Shown here: piece by piece, positions 18,511-26,217 of the stretch | Layout: the number at the start of each line of letters is the position of its first letter | How positions within the stretch are numbered: position 1 is the stretch's first letter | DNA from: Mucilaginibacter sp. cycad4 | Lineage (GTDB): Bacteria > Bacteroidota > Bacteroidia > Sphingobacteriales > Sphingobacteriaceae | Length of the DNA stretch: 64,000 nucleotides | Direction: 5' to 3' | Assembly: GCF_034263275.1 (NCBI RefSeq) | Contig: NZ_CP139559.1 | Span: forward strand, 2,728,001-2,792,000 | Position numbers and translations under genes: made by a program | The notes under the pieces: model-generated | What the model saw: only the letters and a program-made list of their open reading frames with translations | Told to the model about the DNA's origin: nothing | The model's database searches: none

Positions 18511-19644
18511 TTATTTATAGATCCTGCCCATCATAGGGTTATTCCAGATCACTTTTTTAACTTCCTCCAGGTCAATTGCGCCCTGGTGACTGTATACAAC
18601 CTTCCCTTCCGGGTCAACCAGCATGGTATAGGGTAAAGCTCCATCCCATTTAGGATCAACAGCCTCTATCATTTTATATTTATCATCGCCTGTGTAAATG
18701 TAGTTACTACCTGATGACTGCTTCCGCTGTAAAAATTTCAGGGCTTTATCCTTATTAGCCGGGTCATCAGCACTGATGCTTACAAAATCCAGGCCCCTGT
18801 CCCGGTAAAGCCTGTTCAGGGTAACCAGATCGTCAAACTCGGCAACACAGGGGCCACACCAGGTAGCCCACAGGTTAATCAGCCTTAACCTGTCTGAGTG
18901 ATTTTTTACCACTATTGCAATTCCACCGGCGCTGATGGTATCAAGTTTTACCGGCTCTTTTGCCCATTGTGTTTGCGCCTTATCTATCCAATCCTTTTTC
19001 TCGGCCCATTTAACCGAGCAGCCAAAGGTTTTGGTAACCGGTACTGCTATTTCTTTGCCTCCAAGTACCGCATCAATAGCATTACGCGCATCCAGTGACT
19101 TGGGGGTTTTGGCAGGGTTTTCCATATCATCTATCCGGCCGTTGTAACGCAGCTTCCTGTCCTTATCAAAAACAAAAATATGAGGTGTGGCAACCGGGCC
19201 ATATTTATTTGATGCTACTTCGGTTTCGCCATCGTACAGGTATGGGAAGTTAAAACCTTTATCTTTCGCCCGTGTTTTCATCTCTTCAAATGAATCGCTT
19301 AAATCACTGTAGCCCAACTCGTCATAGCGTAATGAGGAAGGATTATTGGGATTGATTGCTACCACACTAACTCCCTTTGGCGTATAGTCGCTGGTTAGTT
19401 TGATTACCCTGTCTTCATAGGCCTGCGATGTAGGGCAATGGTTGCACATAAAAACCACAACCAACACTTTAGCATTTTTGAACGATTGCAATGTGTATGT
19501 TTTGCCATCAATACCAGGCAGACTAAAATCAGGCGCCGGTGCCCCTATCGCCAATATTTTATGTTCATCAAAGGCAAAAGAAAGCATCGGCAAAGCCGAC
19601 AGCAGCCCAAGGATGAAACATATACTGATCTTAAACTTCTTCAT
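18511..19644 (-). CDS. Exported double thioredoxin-fold redoxin (AhpC/TSA plus TlpA-like)
   Basis: Protein of 377 residues with an N-terminal signal peptide. Domain one (about 30-200) is AhpC/TSA-like with MCNHCPTSQAYEDRV, a Cys-x-x-Cys form. Domain two (about 225-377) is TlpA/ResA-like with LWATWCGPCVAEFDDL and the cis-proline loop LPYTMLVDPEG. Two redox domains in one chain are seen in Bacteroidota periplasmic redoxins. It sits inside the GH9 operon, so it may keep disulphides of the secreted hydrolases in order, or its presence may simply reflect co-transcription. Confidence 0.9.
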   Translation of the reverse strand: MKKFKISICFILGLLSALPMLSFAFDEHKILAIGAPAPDFSLPGIDGKTYTLQSFKNAKVLVVVFMCNHCPTSQAYEDRVIKLTSDYTPKGVSVVAINPNNPSSLRYDELGYSDLSDSFEEMKTRAKDKGFNFPYLYDGETEVASNKYGPVATPHIFVFDKDRKLRYNGRIDDMENPAKTPKSLDARNAIDAVLGGKEIAVPVTKTFGCSVKWAEKKDWIDKAQTQWAKEPVKLDTISAGGIAIVVKNHSDRLRLINLWATWCGPCVAEFDDLVTLNRLYRDRGLDFVSISADDPANKDKALKFLQRKQSSGSNYIYTGDDKYKMIEAVDPKWDGALPYTMLVDPEGKVVYSHQGAIDLEEVKKVIWNNPMMGRIYK

Positions 19645-19665
19645 AATTAGATATATGGTTTATGA

Positions 19666-21510
19666 TTAATCACTTGTTGACACCGCCAGCAGGTACCAGG
19701 CGGTATGCGGCAGCCACTGCTCGGCCCAGCGCCAGTCGGAATCTTTACCTGATACTGCATAAGGGATATTGAAATCAATATCGTCCTCATTATCAAACCC
19801 TGAAGTAATGCCATTTACAATACCGCCTGGTGCGTTGGTATATTCAAACGTGCCGAAAAAGCCATAAGCCGGATTGTTATGTCCTGTGCCCTGCAGCATA
19901 CTTGCATCAAAGGGATTCAGGCCCAGGATCCAGTTTAACTGATCTATCGCAAAGCCGGAAAGCTGGTCATGGAAAGTCTTATCATCTTTAAACAGGCTGG
20001 CAGCCATTCTTGCAGCGGTGGCTACTGAACCGAGTCGTGCATTTTCGCCCTGCCACCAGGGCGAGGCATCGCTGCCATGCGGGAAAAAGAAAGCGCTGTG
20101 CCGGTTGCCCAGTGTATCCTGCACCAGTTCGCGGCTGTAACCAAAGGGATTGTTCACTTCATGGGTAATAGTCAATTCAAACTCCATTGATTTTCTTACT
20201 GCCGTTTTGATCTTTGCCTGCAGATCTGCAGAAGCATAAGGATAGTAATACATCAGGCTTACTACGGGCAAGCCACCATCTGATGGATGAAAAAAAGGCC
20301 TGCCCATATCATCGGCGCGCCAAAAGTTCTGGTATTTATTCCAGGAGCTTAGGCGGTTAAGCAGGTTGTTAGCCCGATTTTCGGCAGCGGTTTTATATAT
20401 TTCCTTGTGAGTTACTTTGTATAATTCGGTAGCGGCACTCAGGGCACAATAGTCATCAAGGATATTTTCCTTTTTATCATAGTCCATTTGCGGGTTTTCC
20501 TTCTCCAGAAAGGCAAAAGCATTTTCGGCAGCTTTCAGGTAATCTGCATTGCTAAACTCACCCGATGTTTGATAAGCCGAAGCCATAGCCAGTGCCGCGA
20601 TGGAGATCCCAGCGCCCGAACGGTAACTGGCCTGATAACCACGCCAGTTTTTACCTGTGGTGGTTTTGGTAAACGACTGGTCTTTGGTTTGTTTAATCCG
20701 GTAATTGCCTTCATCGGCTTGGATCACCCTGTCTTTAGGTAATTTACCAGGGCCGGGTGAGGACACAGAGCGATAGAACGAGCCGTTTTTAGCTTGTATC
20801 CTCACAAGGTAATCAGCTCCATACATGGCTTCGTCTAAAATTCTCCGGTTAAACTGGCGGAAATCAGTCCCTGGGCGGGCGCTTAACAATTCGTAGGTTT
20901 TAAAAAGGCTAAAAGCCGTTAAAGAGATTTGCTGGGGATTAAAATAATTGGAAAATGACAAATGCGACAAATGTTTACCATAATCGCCGGTGGCATCATA
21001 CCAGCCACCGTGCGCATCAACAGTATCCGTTGTACCTGATAATACTAAATGGTGATCGGCCTTATCTAACAGGCCCGAGCTTCGTTGTCCTTTAAAATAA
21101 TATACTACATCGGATATAGTGGCTTTTTCGAGCACGTTTTTCCCAATGATAAAAGGGTATGATGAAATTACGCCTTTAGATGAAGTGAATTGGATTTTAT
21201 AAGTCCCCGGCACGGTAAAACTGCTGAAATCAAGCGTCCAAAACTCAAAATTCTTCCATTTGTTCACCGGACCGCTGTAATTGATGTGTCCGGTAAATAC
21301 CGTATTGCCTTTATCAGCATCAACGAGGTTAAAAGAAGTAAATGTAAGGTGGCTATCAGCAACAATAACGGCGCGTTTTGCCTTGCTGTCCTCATAACCA
21401 ACATGGTTGGTTACCACTTTAATATTTTGCGCCTGTGCAAAAAGCGGCAGACCGAACCAGAACAAGGCAGTCGCCTTCAACAGGATATTGATATGTTTTT
21501 TCAGACTCAT
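19666..21510 (-). CDS. Glycoside hydrolase family 9 protein
   Basis: Secreted glycosidase of 614 residues. A signal peptide (1-27) is followed by a CelD-type N-terminal Ig-like domain (about 30-125) and an (alpha/alpha)6 catalytic domain. The catalytic Asp region reads GGWYDATGDYGKHLS. LGLNPFDASMLQGTGHNNP and the C-terminal WRWAEQWLPHTAWYL match the GH9 end region with the acid Glu. The classical HHR motif is altered to HNNP, so specificity may be exo-glucosidase or another beta-glucan rather than cellulase. First gene of an operon with redoxin and ThuA; transcription probably starts near 21560. Confidence 0.9.
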   Translation of the reverse strand: MSLKKHINILLKATALFWFGLPLFAQAQNIKVVTNHVGYEDSKAKRAVIVADSHLTFTSFNLVDADKGNTVFTGHINYSGPVNKWKNFEFWTLDFSSFTVPGTYKIQFTSSKGVISSYPFIIGKNVLEKATISDVVYYFKGQRSSGLLDKADHHLVLSGTTDTVDAHGGWYDATGDYGKHLSHLSFSNYFNPQQISLTAFSLFKTYELLSARPGTDFRQFNRRILDEAMYGADYLVRIQAKNGSFYRSVSSPGPGKLPKDRVIQADEGNYRIKQTKDQSFTKTTTGKNWRGYQASYRSGAGISIAALAMASAYQTSGEFSNADYLKAAENAFAFLEKENPQMDYDKKENILDDYCALSAATELYKVTHKEIYKTAAENRANNLLNRLSSWNKYQNFWRADDMGRPFFHPSDGGLPVVSLMYYYPYASADLQAKIKTAVRKSMEFELTITHEVNNPFGYSRELVQDTLGNRHSAFFFPHGSDASPWWQGENARLGSVATAARMAASLFKDDKTFHDQLSGFAIDQLNWILGLNPFDASMLQGTGHNNPAYGFFGTFEYTNAPGGIVNGITSGFDNEDDIDFNIPYAVSGKDSDWRWAEQWLPHTAWYLLAVSTSD

Positions 21511-21566
21511 ATATAAAGTTAAGGAATTACCGTACGGTTTAAGAACGATGGTTATGCGTCCTGCGT

Positions 21567-21574
21567 CAAAGCTA
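21567..21574 (-). promoter_or_regulatory. -7 box TAGCTTTG of the GH9 operon
   Basis: Perfect TAnnTTTG on the minus strand, about 57 bp before the GH9 start codon. No good -33 TTG precedes it, which fits activator dependence. The upstream direct repeat (21607-21623) ends 32 bp before this box. Confidence 0.65.
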
Positions 21575-21606
21575 AAAGATTAAGTTTCCTTCGGATATTT
21601 TTATGC

Positions 21607-21623
21607 CACTACATTAGCACTAC
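21607..21623 (-). promoter_or_regulatory. GTAGTG-N5-GTAGTG operator candidate (copy 2, GH9 operon)
   Basis: In the direction of transcription the site is two exact GTAGTG half-sites 11 bp apart, about one helical turn, with spacer CTAAT. The gap to the -7 box is 32 bp, identical to the DUF5009 promoter. The placement, about -41 to -57, is typical for an activator. Confidence 0.65.
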
Positions 21624-21765
21624 CATGGTTAAATACTTCAATTTGTTATCAATAGTCACCTTTGCTGCTATCCATCGATGACGCTACAGTAGCTGCGCTG
21701 TTATGGCTTCCAAATGGTTACTGAATAAAGCTTGACTGATAATTGCAGAATATAGGCATGTATAA

Positions 21766-23025
21766 TCAAATTTTGAGGCGTAATCTTTTCTTCTCAAGTA
21801 ATCCGACAAATAAAACAATGATCACCGCCGTCAGGAATGACCGCAATAGCCCCGGCAATCCGTTATTGATAACACCGGGATAGTTAATATGGAACAGCTC
21901 CAGTATAAATACCTGGAAATATGGGATCAGGTAACAGGTTAGCGTGCTGGTACCGGCCGGTTTGATCCAGTTAAAGGCATTTATTTTTCCTTTAACATCT
22001 ACCACATATATCAGTATCAGAAAGGCTAACGTGGCAATGCCCGAGCAAATGAAGATCCATGCAGGTGTTGAACGGATCTTGGATGTCCCTTCGGTATAGG
22101 GCCTCAAAACAAAACCTGCTACCAGGAACAAAATGCCGATGACAGCCAGTGTAGCCCAAATACGTGGGGTTTTACCCTGCGCAACCAATTTGGCGTAGAT
22201 CCCTGATACTACCACACCTCCCATAGTTAAGGTCATGGTTGATGCATCGTTGATTATCCAAAGCGGCTTTAAAAAGATAATTGCATTGCCGAAGGAACTG
22301 CCCGTAACATCCTTTCCTGCAATGGTTACCATTGTTTCTTCGTGCATCACCTTTATCTTTAATATGGAGTGCGCCAAAATATTAACAGCGGCAAGCACTA
22401 TCCATGCTACGATAAGGCTGTTCAGCTTGCCTTTAACTGCGAAAAATATCAAAGCGCAAACCAAGTACGCCCATCCTATCAAACCCAAAATCCCCCACCA
22501 GGAAGGCTCCATACCCCGTACGTCGCCATCTTCTCCGCCTTTATAAATCACCGCCATGCCTACCAGCATGGCAATTCCTAATATCTGCAAAGTATACCTT
22601 TTAGCCTTTGCCATGGTTTCCGGATAATCGAGCCAGACCAGGAAGAATGCAGTTGTAATAACCAATGCCCATGCAGCCTTCGGAATTAATGCCGCCGATG
22701 AATTATACTCCTCAAGGTTTACGTGATAAAAACCCATGATGAGCAGCGCCGCACTTCGTACCAGGATATAAACTAACACCTGCCTGGTACTATCTCCCTT
22801 TTTGATCCGGTTATTAATTGCAAATGGTAACGACAAGCCCACAATGAACAAAAATGCCGGAAAAATGGTATCAGCAAAACCCATCCTGTCCTCAAAACCT
22901 TTGGCGTGGTCTATCCATTCGGGAATATGCTTTACACCTCCGGCATCGTTAACAAATATCATCAGGAGCATAGTAATCGCGCGCAACACATCGATTGACA
23001 AAAGGCGCTTAGGTAACTGTTGCAT
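21766..23025 (-). CDS. DUF5009 (acyltransferase-like) membrane protein
   Basis: Integral membrane protein of 419 residues with about ten hydrophobic helices. The opening LPKRLLSIDVLRAITMLLMI and the WIDHAKGFEDRMGFADTIFPAFLFIVG region mark the DUF5009/heparan-alpha-glucosaminide N-acetyltransferase-like family. Members may acetylate sugars at the membrane, but activity is not established. It is separated by 255 bp from the GH9 start on the same strand and has its own promoter at 23169-23176. It shares the putative operator with the GH9 operon, so both are probably induced together. Confidence 0.88.
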   Translation of the reverse strand: MQQLPKRLLSIDVLRAITMLLMIFVNDAGGVKHIPEWIDHAKGFEDRMGFADTIFPAFLFIVGLSLPFAINNRIKKGDSTRQVLVYILVRSAALLIMGFYHVNLEEYNSSAALIPKAAWALVITTAFFLVWLDYPETMAKAKRYTLQILGIAMLVGMAVIYKGGEDGDVRGMEPSWWGILGLIGWAYLVCALIFFAVKGKLNSLIVAWIVLAAVNILAHSILKIKVMHEETMVTIAGKDVTGSSFGNAIIFLKPLWIINDASTMTLTMGGVVVSGIYAKLVAQGKTPRIWATLAVIGILFLVAGFVLRPYTEGTSKIRSTPAWIFICSGIATLAFLILIYVVDVKGKINAFNWIKPAGTSTLTCYLIPYFQVFILELFHINYPGVINNGLPGLLRSFLTAVIIVLFVGLLEKKRLRLKI

Positions 23026-23168
23026 GTTTTTTATTTAGGGGGTTTCATTTAACTTTCACGGAAAATAACGAATTATGGCTTGTGATATATAAAATATTAT
23101 TCGCTGCGCCGCCAAATGCCAAACCGGTTCATAAGGCATCGATGCAGATTCAACGGATCATCACAGCA

Positions 23169-23176
23169 CAAATCTA
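23169..23176 (-). promoter_or_regulatory. -7 box TAGATTTG of the DUF5009 gene
   Basis: Perfect TAnnTTTG on the minus strand, 143 bp before the start codon. A canonical -33 element is not evident. The GTAGTG repeat ends 32 bp upstream, the same geometry as in front of the GH9 operon. Confidence 0.65.
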
Positions 23177-23208
23177 TCCGATAATGCAATCTGATGCTAT
23201 TATTACGG

Positions 23209-23225
23209 CACTACAACACCACTAC
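23209..23225 (-). promoter_or_regulatory. GTAGTG-N5-GTAGTG operator candidate (copy 3, DUF5009)
   Basis: On the transcribed strand the site reads GTAGTGGTGTTGTAGTG; the plus-strand form CACTACAACACCACTAC differs by one base from the copy at 14475. Two exact half-sites 11 bp apart, 32 bp upstream of the -7 box. Confidence 0.65.
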
Positions 23226-23354
23226 CTGTAACATTGCATATAAATAAAAACTTAGCGAAAGCGGGAAAGAAGGAGGTTTCGGAAGCGGCAGAAAAAACCG
23301 GGAGCAAATTGTTTAGCAATTCATACGACCGATTACAAATTATATAAAAACGAA

Positions 23355-23379
23355 AATGGGCAACCCAGGGCCGCCCATT
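23355..23379 (-). terminator. Intrinsic terminator of the 26-codon ORF
   Basis: On the minus strand, AATGGGC and GCCCATT form a 7-bp GC-containing stem with an 11-base loop, followed at once by TTCGTTTTTAT. It lies 24 bp after the stop of the small ORF and before the DUF5009 operator. Confidence 0.7.
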
Positions 23380-23402
23380 CATTAACTGGTTTTAATATCC
23401 AA

Positions 23403-23483
23403 TTATTTTGCAGTTTTTCTTGCAGGGATTAATGGAACGATAATAACAGCTAAGAAAAGGGCAACTTCTAATACGGTTAACAT
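23403..23483 (-). CDS. 26-residue hydrophobic membrane peptide
   Basis: Small ORF encoding MLTVLEVALFLAVI then IVPLIPARKTAK: a single 16-residue hydrophobic helix with a positively charged tail (RK..K), the expected topology of a single-pass membrane micropeptide with its C-terminus in the cytoplasm. It is preceded by an A-rich stretch (attaaaaaaattaaagtt) suited to Bacteroidota initiation and followed by an intrinsic terminator, so it looks like an independent unit. It resembles no family I can name. The alternative is a small RNA with a chance ORF; the charge distribution and terminator argue for coding. Confidence 0.6.
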   Translation of the reverse strand: MLTVLEVALFLAVIIVPLIPARKTAK

Positions 23484-24119
23484 AACTTTAATTTTTTTAA
23501 TGTTTAATTACTGAACTAACAATGTTTTCAGGAAATACAACCGTTCCTACAGGCATGCTGCGGCAGGGATGCAAAAACAATTGTATCATTCCTGGCAGGA
23601 TTTCGGCTAAAAACATGCCATTAAAAGTTCGACGCTATAATCAACATTTTAGGGCCTAAAACGTCATTTTTTAAAATTGTTTTTTCTTTGAAATCGCCTT
23701 CAAAAAACGGGGTTTTCCAAATTTAAATCCGGATTTTACCTTTGGAATCAAAAAAACAGGCTTAAATCGGGGTATAAAAAATATTTAAACCGTTTTTTGT
23801 CGAATTATTTTTACAAAAATGGATAAACGGGTATAAATTTATTTTTAGAGAAATTTATTTCGCACGTTAATTTCACAGCTTGCTTTGTGGTTCTGAAAAT
23901 CCCTCATCAAACATTTTTTTGTAAAAAAACCATTCCCGATTTTTACATATTACTGGTCTTAGCATTTTGAAAAAAATTAAGCGACAATTTGTCATTAGCA
24001 TGACAAACACAAATTTTGGCAGAAATTCCCCCGCTTAAAAACCTGACAGCCACTGCCAAAGCATGACATGGCATTCATAAACTCATCCTATTATGACGTT
24101 TAGCCACTATGCCAAACTT
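23484..24119. other. AT-rich gene-free region
   Basis: 636 bp rich in T- and A-tracts between the small ORF and the MocR gene, with no ORF of credible length. A perfect plus-strand TACCTTTG is at 23737-23744 with no gene behind it, so an untranslated RNA is possible. The small-ORF promoter must lie in the first 150 bp, but I could not identify its -7 box. Confidence 0.4.
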
Positions 24120-25613
24120 TTAAACTTTTGGAAGGCATTTAAGAATAGCCTTTTTCCAGATACTTACTGCTTCATTCATTTCTTTTTCATTTAATGAAGC
24201 AAAGCCAATCCGTACAAAGCTGTGCTTAAATGTTTTATCGTAAAAATAATCATGTCCCGCACCTATAGACAGTCCCAGCTCATTGGCTTTTTCTGAAACA
24301 GCGGCCGTATCCAGATCATGGAGGTATTTAACCCATATAGCAAAACCGCCGCACGGTATTTTAAAGGAAATATAATCGCCTAATTGCTCCTGCAGCAAAT
24401 TGCAAAGGATATCCCGCCGTTCGTGATACAGCTTATTGGCTTTTTTCAGGTGCCTGCCAATGTCACCGTTCTTTAACAGGCTCGCCATAGCTTCTTCAAG
24501 CAGGTGCTCACCCTGGCGGTCAATCAGCCGGCGTAAGCGGGTGGCTTGTAATAAAAAGTTAGGCGGCGCAACCATAAAACCAATGCGGATACCCGGCGCT
24601 ATGGTTTTACAAAATGAACCTACATATATTACATTGCCATAATAATCGGCACTGGCCAGCGGTAAAATAGGGCCGCTTGTGTAATGGAAGTCAAAGTCGT
24701 AATCATCTTCAATAATGGCAAACTGGTGTTTTGCAGCCAGTTCGAGTAAATGCATCCGCCTTTCTGAACTCAACGTTACCGTAGTAGGCTGATGATGGTG
24801 CGGCACTACGTATAGCATCCGTACCTTTTGTGCTTTACAAATAGCCTCAACGGCATTAATATCAATACCATATTCGTCTACAGGGACAAATGCCAACTGG
24901 GCGCCGGCCTGCTCAAATACCTCATTGGCACCACTGTAGCCTGGGTCGCCCACAATTACAATATCATTTTTATTGATCAGCACCTGTGCGCACAGGTAAA
25001 GTGCCATTTGAACGCCTTTGGTAATTAAAATATCATTAGGTGTTACATGCAGGCCACGGGTTTCACCCAAAAAACGGGCAAGTTCGTTCCTTAAATTTTC
25101 GGAACCCTGTTCCAGCCCGTACATCAGGTATTTATGCGTAAAATGGTAACCTGCCATCCGCCTGTATTCGCGCACCATCAGGTCGACAGGCGCAATGCGG
25201 GTATCGGGAAAACCTTCGGTAAATGTGATATTGCCATCGGGCATGTCCACAAACATGCGCTGAGGGTTGATCCTGTTATCATCAACTTTGAACGAGGTTT
25301 TGCTTGCCAGGCTATGTTTCAGAACAGCTTTTTCAATAGGCCGGGGTGTAACATCGGGTAAGTTTTTAGCTACATAAATGCCCTTACGCGCTATCACATC
25401 AACCCAGCTTTGTGCATAAAGTTCGTCATAAGCGGCTACCACCGTTTTACGATGTACGTTTAACGATGCCGACAATGCCCGACTTGCAGGAAGCGCAGAA
25501 CCAGGTTTTAAAGTCCCCTGCCTTATATAACTAATAATGCCATTGCTAATTTGCAAATACACAGGCACCTGGCTGCTTTTATCTACACTTAATAAGCTTT
25601 CGATGAGCGTCAT
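24120..25613 (-). CDS. MocR-type GntR/aminotransferase regulator (PdxR-like)
   Basis: Transcription factor of 497 residues. The N-terminal GntR winged helix (about 14-82) contains LPASRALSASLNVHRKTVVAAYDEL. The large C-terminal part is a fold-type I aminotransferase domain with IEDDYDFDFHY and the PLP lysine in VGSFCKTIAPGIRIGF (about residue 335). Members sense PLP or an amino compound bound to PLP and usually control a divergent gene. Here the divergent unit is DoxX-EamA-metallohydrolase, with TGGACTA half-sites in the 85-bp gap. The PdxR function (vitamin B6 synthesis) is not supported by the neighbours, so the effector is open. Confidence 0.9.
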   Translation of the reverse strand: MTLIESLLSVDKSSQVPVYLQISNGIISYIRQGTLKPGSALPASRALSASLNVHRKTVVAAYDELYAQSWVDVIARKGIYVAKNLPDVTPRPIEKAVLKHSLASKTSFKVDDNRINPQRMFVDMPDGNITFTEGFPDTRIAPVDLMVREYRRMAGYHFTHKYLMYGLEQGSENLRNELARFLGETRGLHVTPNDILITKGVQMALYLCAQVLINKNDIVIVGDPGYSGANEVFEQAGAQLAFVPVDEYGIDINAVEAICKAQKVRMLYVVPHHHQPTTVTLSSERRMHLLELAAKHQFAIIEDDYDFDFHYTSGPILPLASADYYGNVIYVGSFCKTIAPGIRIGFMVAPPNFLLQATRLRRLIDRQGEHLLEEAMASLLKNGDIGRHLKKANKLYHERRDILCNLLQEQLGDYISFKIPCGGFAIWVKYLHDLDTAAVSEKANELGLSIGAGHDYFYDKTFKHSFVRIGFASLNEKEMNEAVSIWKKAILKCLPKV

Positions 25614-25615
25614 AC

Positions 25616-25658
25616 TGGACTATCTTTAATCTATTTTCTGGACTACAAGTATAGTCCA
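25616..25658. promoter_or_regulatory. Operator cluster of three TGGACTA half-sites
   Basis: TGGACTA occurs as direct repeats at 25616-25622 and 25639-25645, starts 23 bp apart (about two helical turns), and as the inverted copy TAGTCCA at 25652-25658. The last two form a palindrome with a 6-bp spacer. Direct-plus-inverted half-site arrangements are known for MocR regulators. It begins 3 bp before the MocR start codon and ends 40 bp before the doxX start, so it can serve both directions. Confidence 0.7.
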
Positions 25659-25698
25659 AAAGCATGGTATTTTTGATCATCAAAAAAAAATAAAACCT

Positions 25699-26184
25699 AT
25701 GCATATCAATCAAAAAATATCATCTATATACCTGAGGGTAGCCATTGGAGTAAGCTACCTGTGGGAAGTAGCCGACCGCCTCGGCTTGTTTGGCCCAAAC
25801 GGTCATCCACACGTTGGCTGGGGCGACTGGAAACATTTTATAGCCTATGCCAAACAGGTGATGAGCTTCCTGCCCGATGACATCATAAATCCGCTGGCAA
25901 CTATTGCAACCATTGGCGAAGGCGTTTTTGGCTTATTACTCATCCTTGGTTTATTCACCCGGATGGCGGCTATCGGCAGCGGTATCCTTAGTTTATGTTT
26001 TGCTATCGCGATGGCAGTTTCCTTCGGCATCGAATCGCCTTTGGGTTATTCAGTTTTTACTTTGAGTGCCGCAAGTTTTCTGCTGGCCGGGATGACTCAA
26101 TATTCGTGGAGCTTAGATAAATGGTTCGCCGCACGTATTGTGAACAAAAAGCTAATGGCTTACCAATCATTGCAAACCAATTAA
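25699..26184 (+). CDS. DoxX family membrane protein
   Basis: Membrane protein of 161 residues with four predicted helices, typical for DoxX. The N-terminal RVAIGVSYLWEVADRLGLFG and LLLILGLFTRMAAIGSGILSL segments fit the family. It is the first gene of a plus-strand unit (DoxX, EamA, metallohydrolase) divergent from the MocR regulator. The role is unclear; DoxX proteins take part in quinone or thiol redox reactions in the membrane. Confidence 0.85.
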   Translation: MHINQKISSIYLRVAIGVSYLWEVADRLGLFGPNGHPHVGWGDWKHFIAYAKQVMSFLPDDIINPLATIATIGEGVFGLLLILGLFTRMAAIGSGILSLCFAIAMAVSFGIESPLGYSVFTLSAASFLLAGMTQYSWSLDKWFAARIVNKKLMAYQSLQTN

Positions 26185-26217
26185 AATCAGCAAACATCTT
26201 TAACCAATAAAATAATC

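Larger units (their letters stand above)
23026..23402. other. Long leader of the DUF5009 gene plus sORF terminator
   Basis: 377 bp without a gene of its own. It contains the -7 box (23169-23176), the operator (23209-23225) and, near 23355-23379, the terminator of the upstream small ORF. The transcript of DUF5009 would have about 140 bases of untranslated leader. No known riboswitch fold was recognised. Confidence 0.5.
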
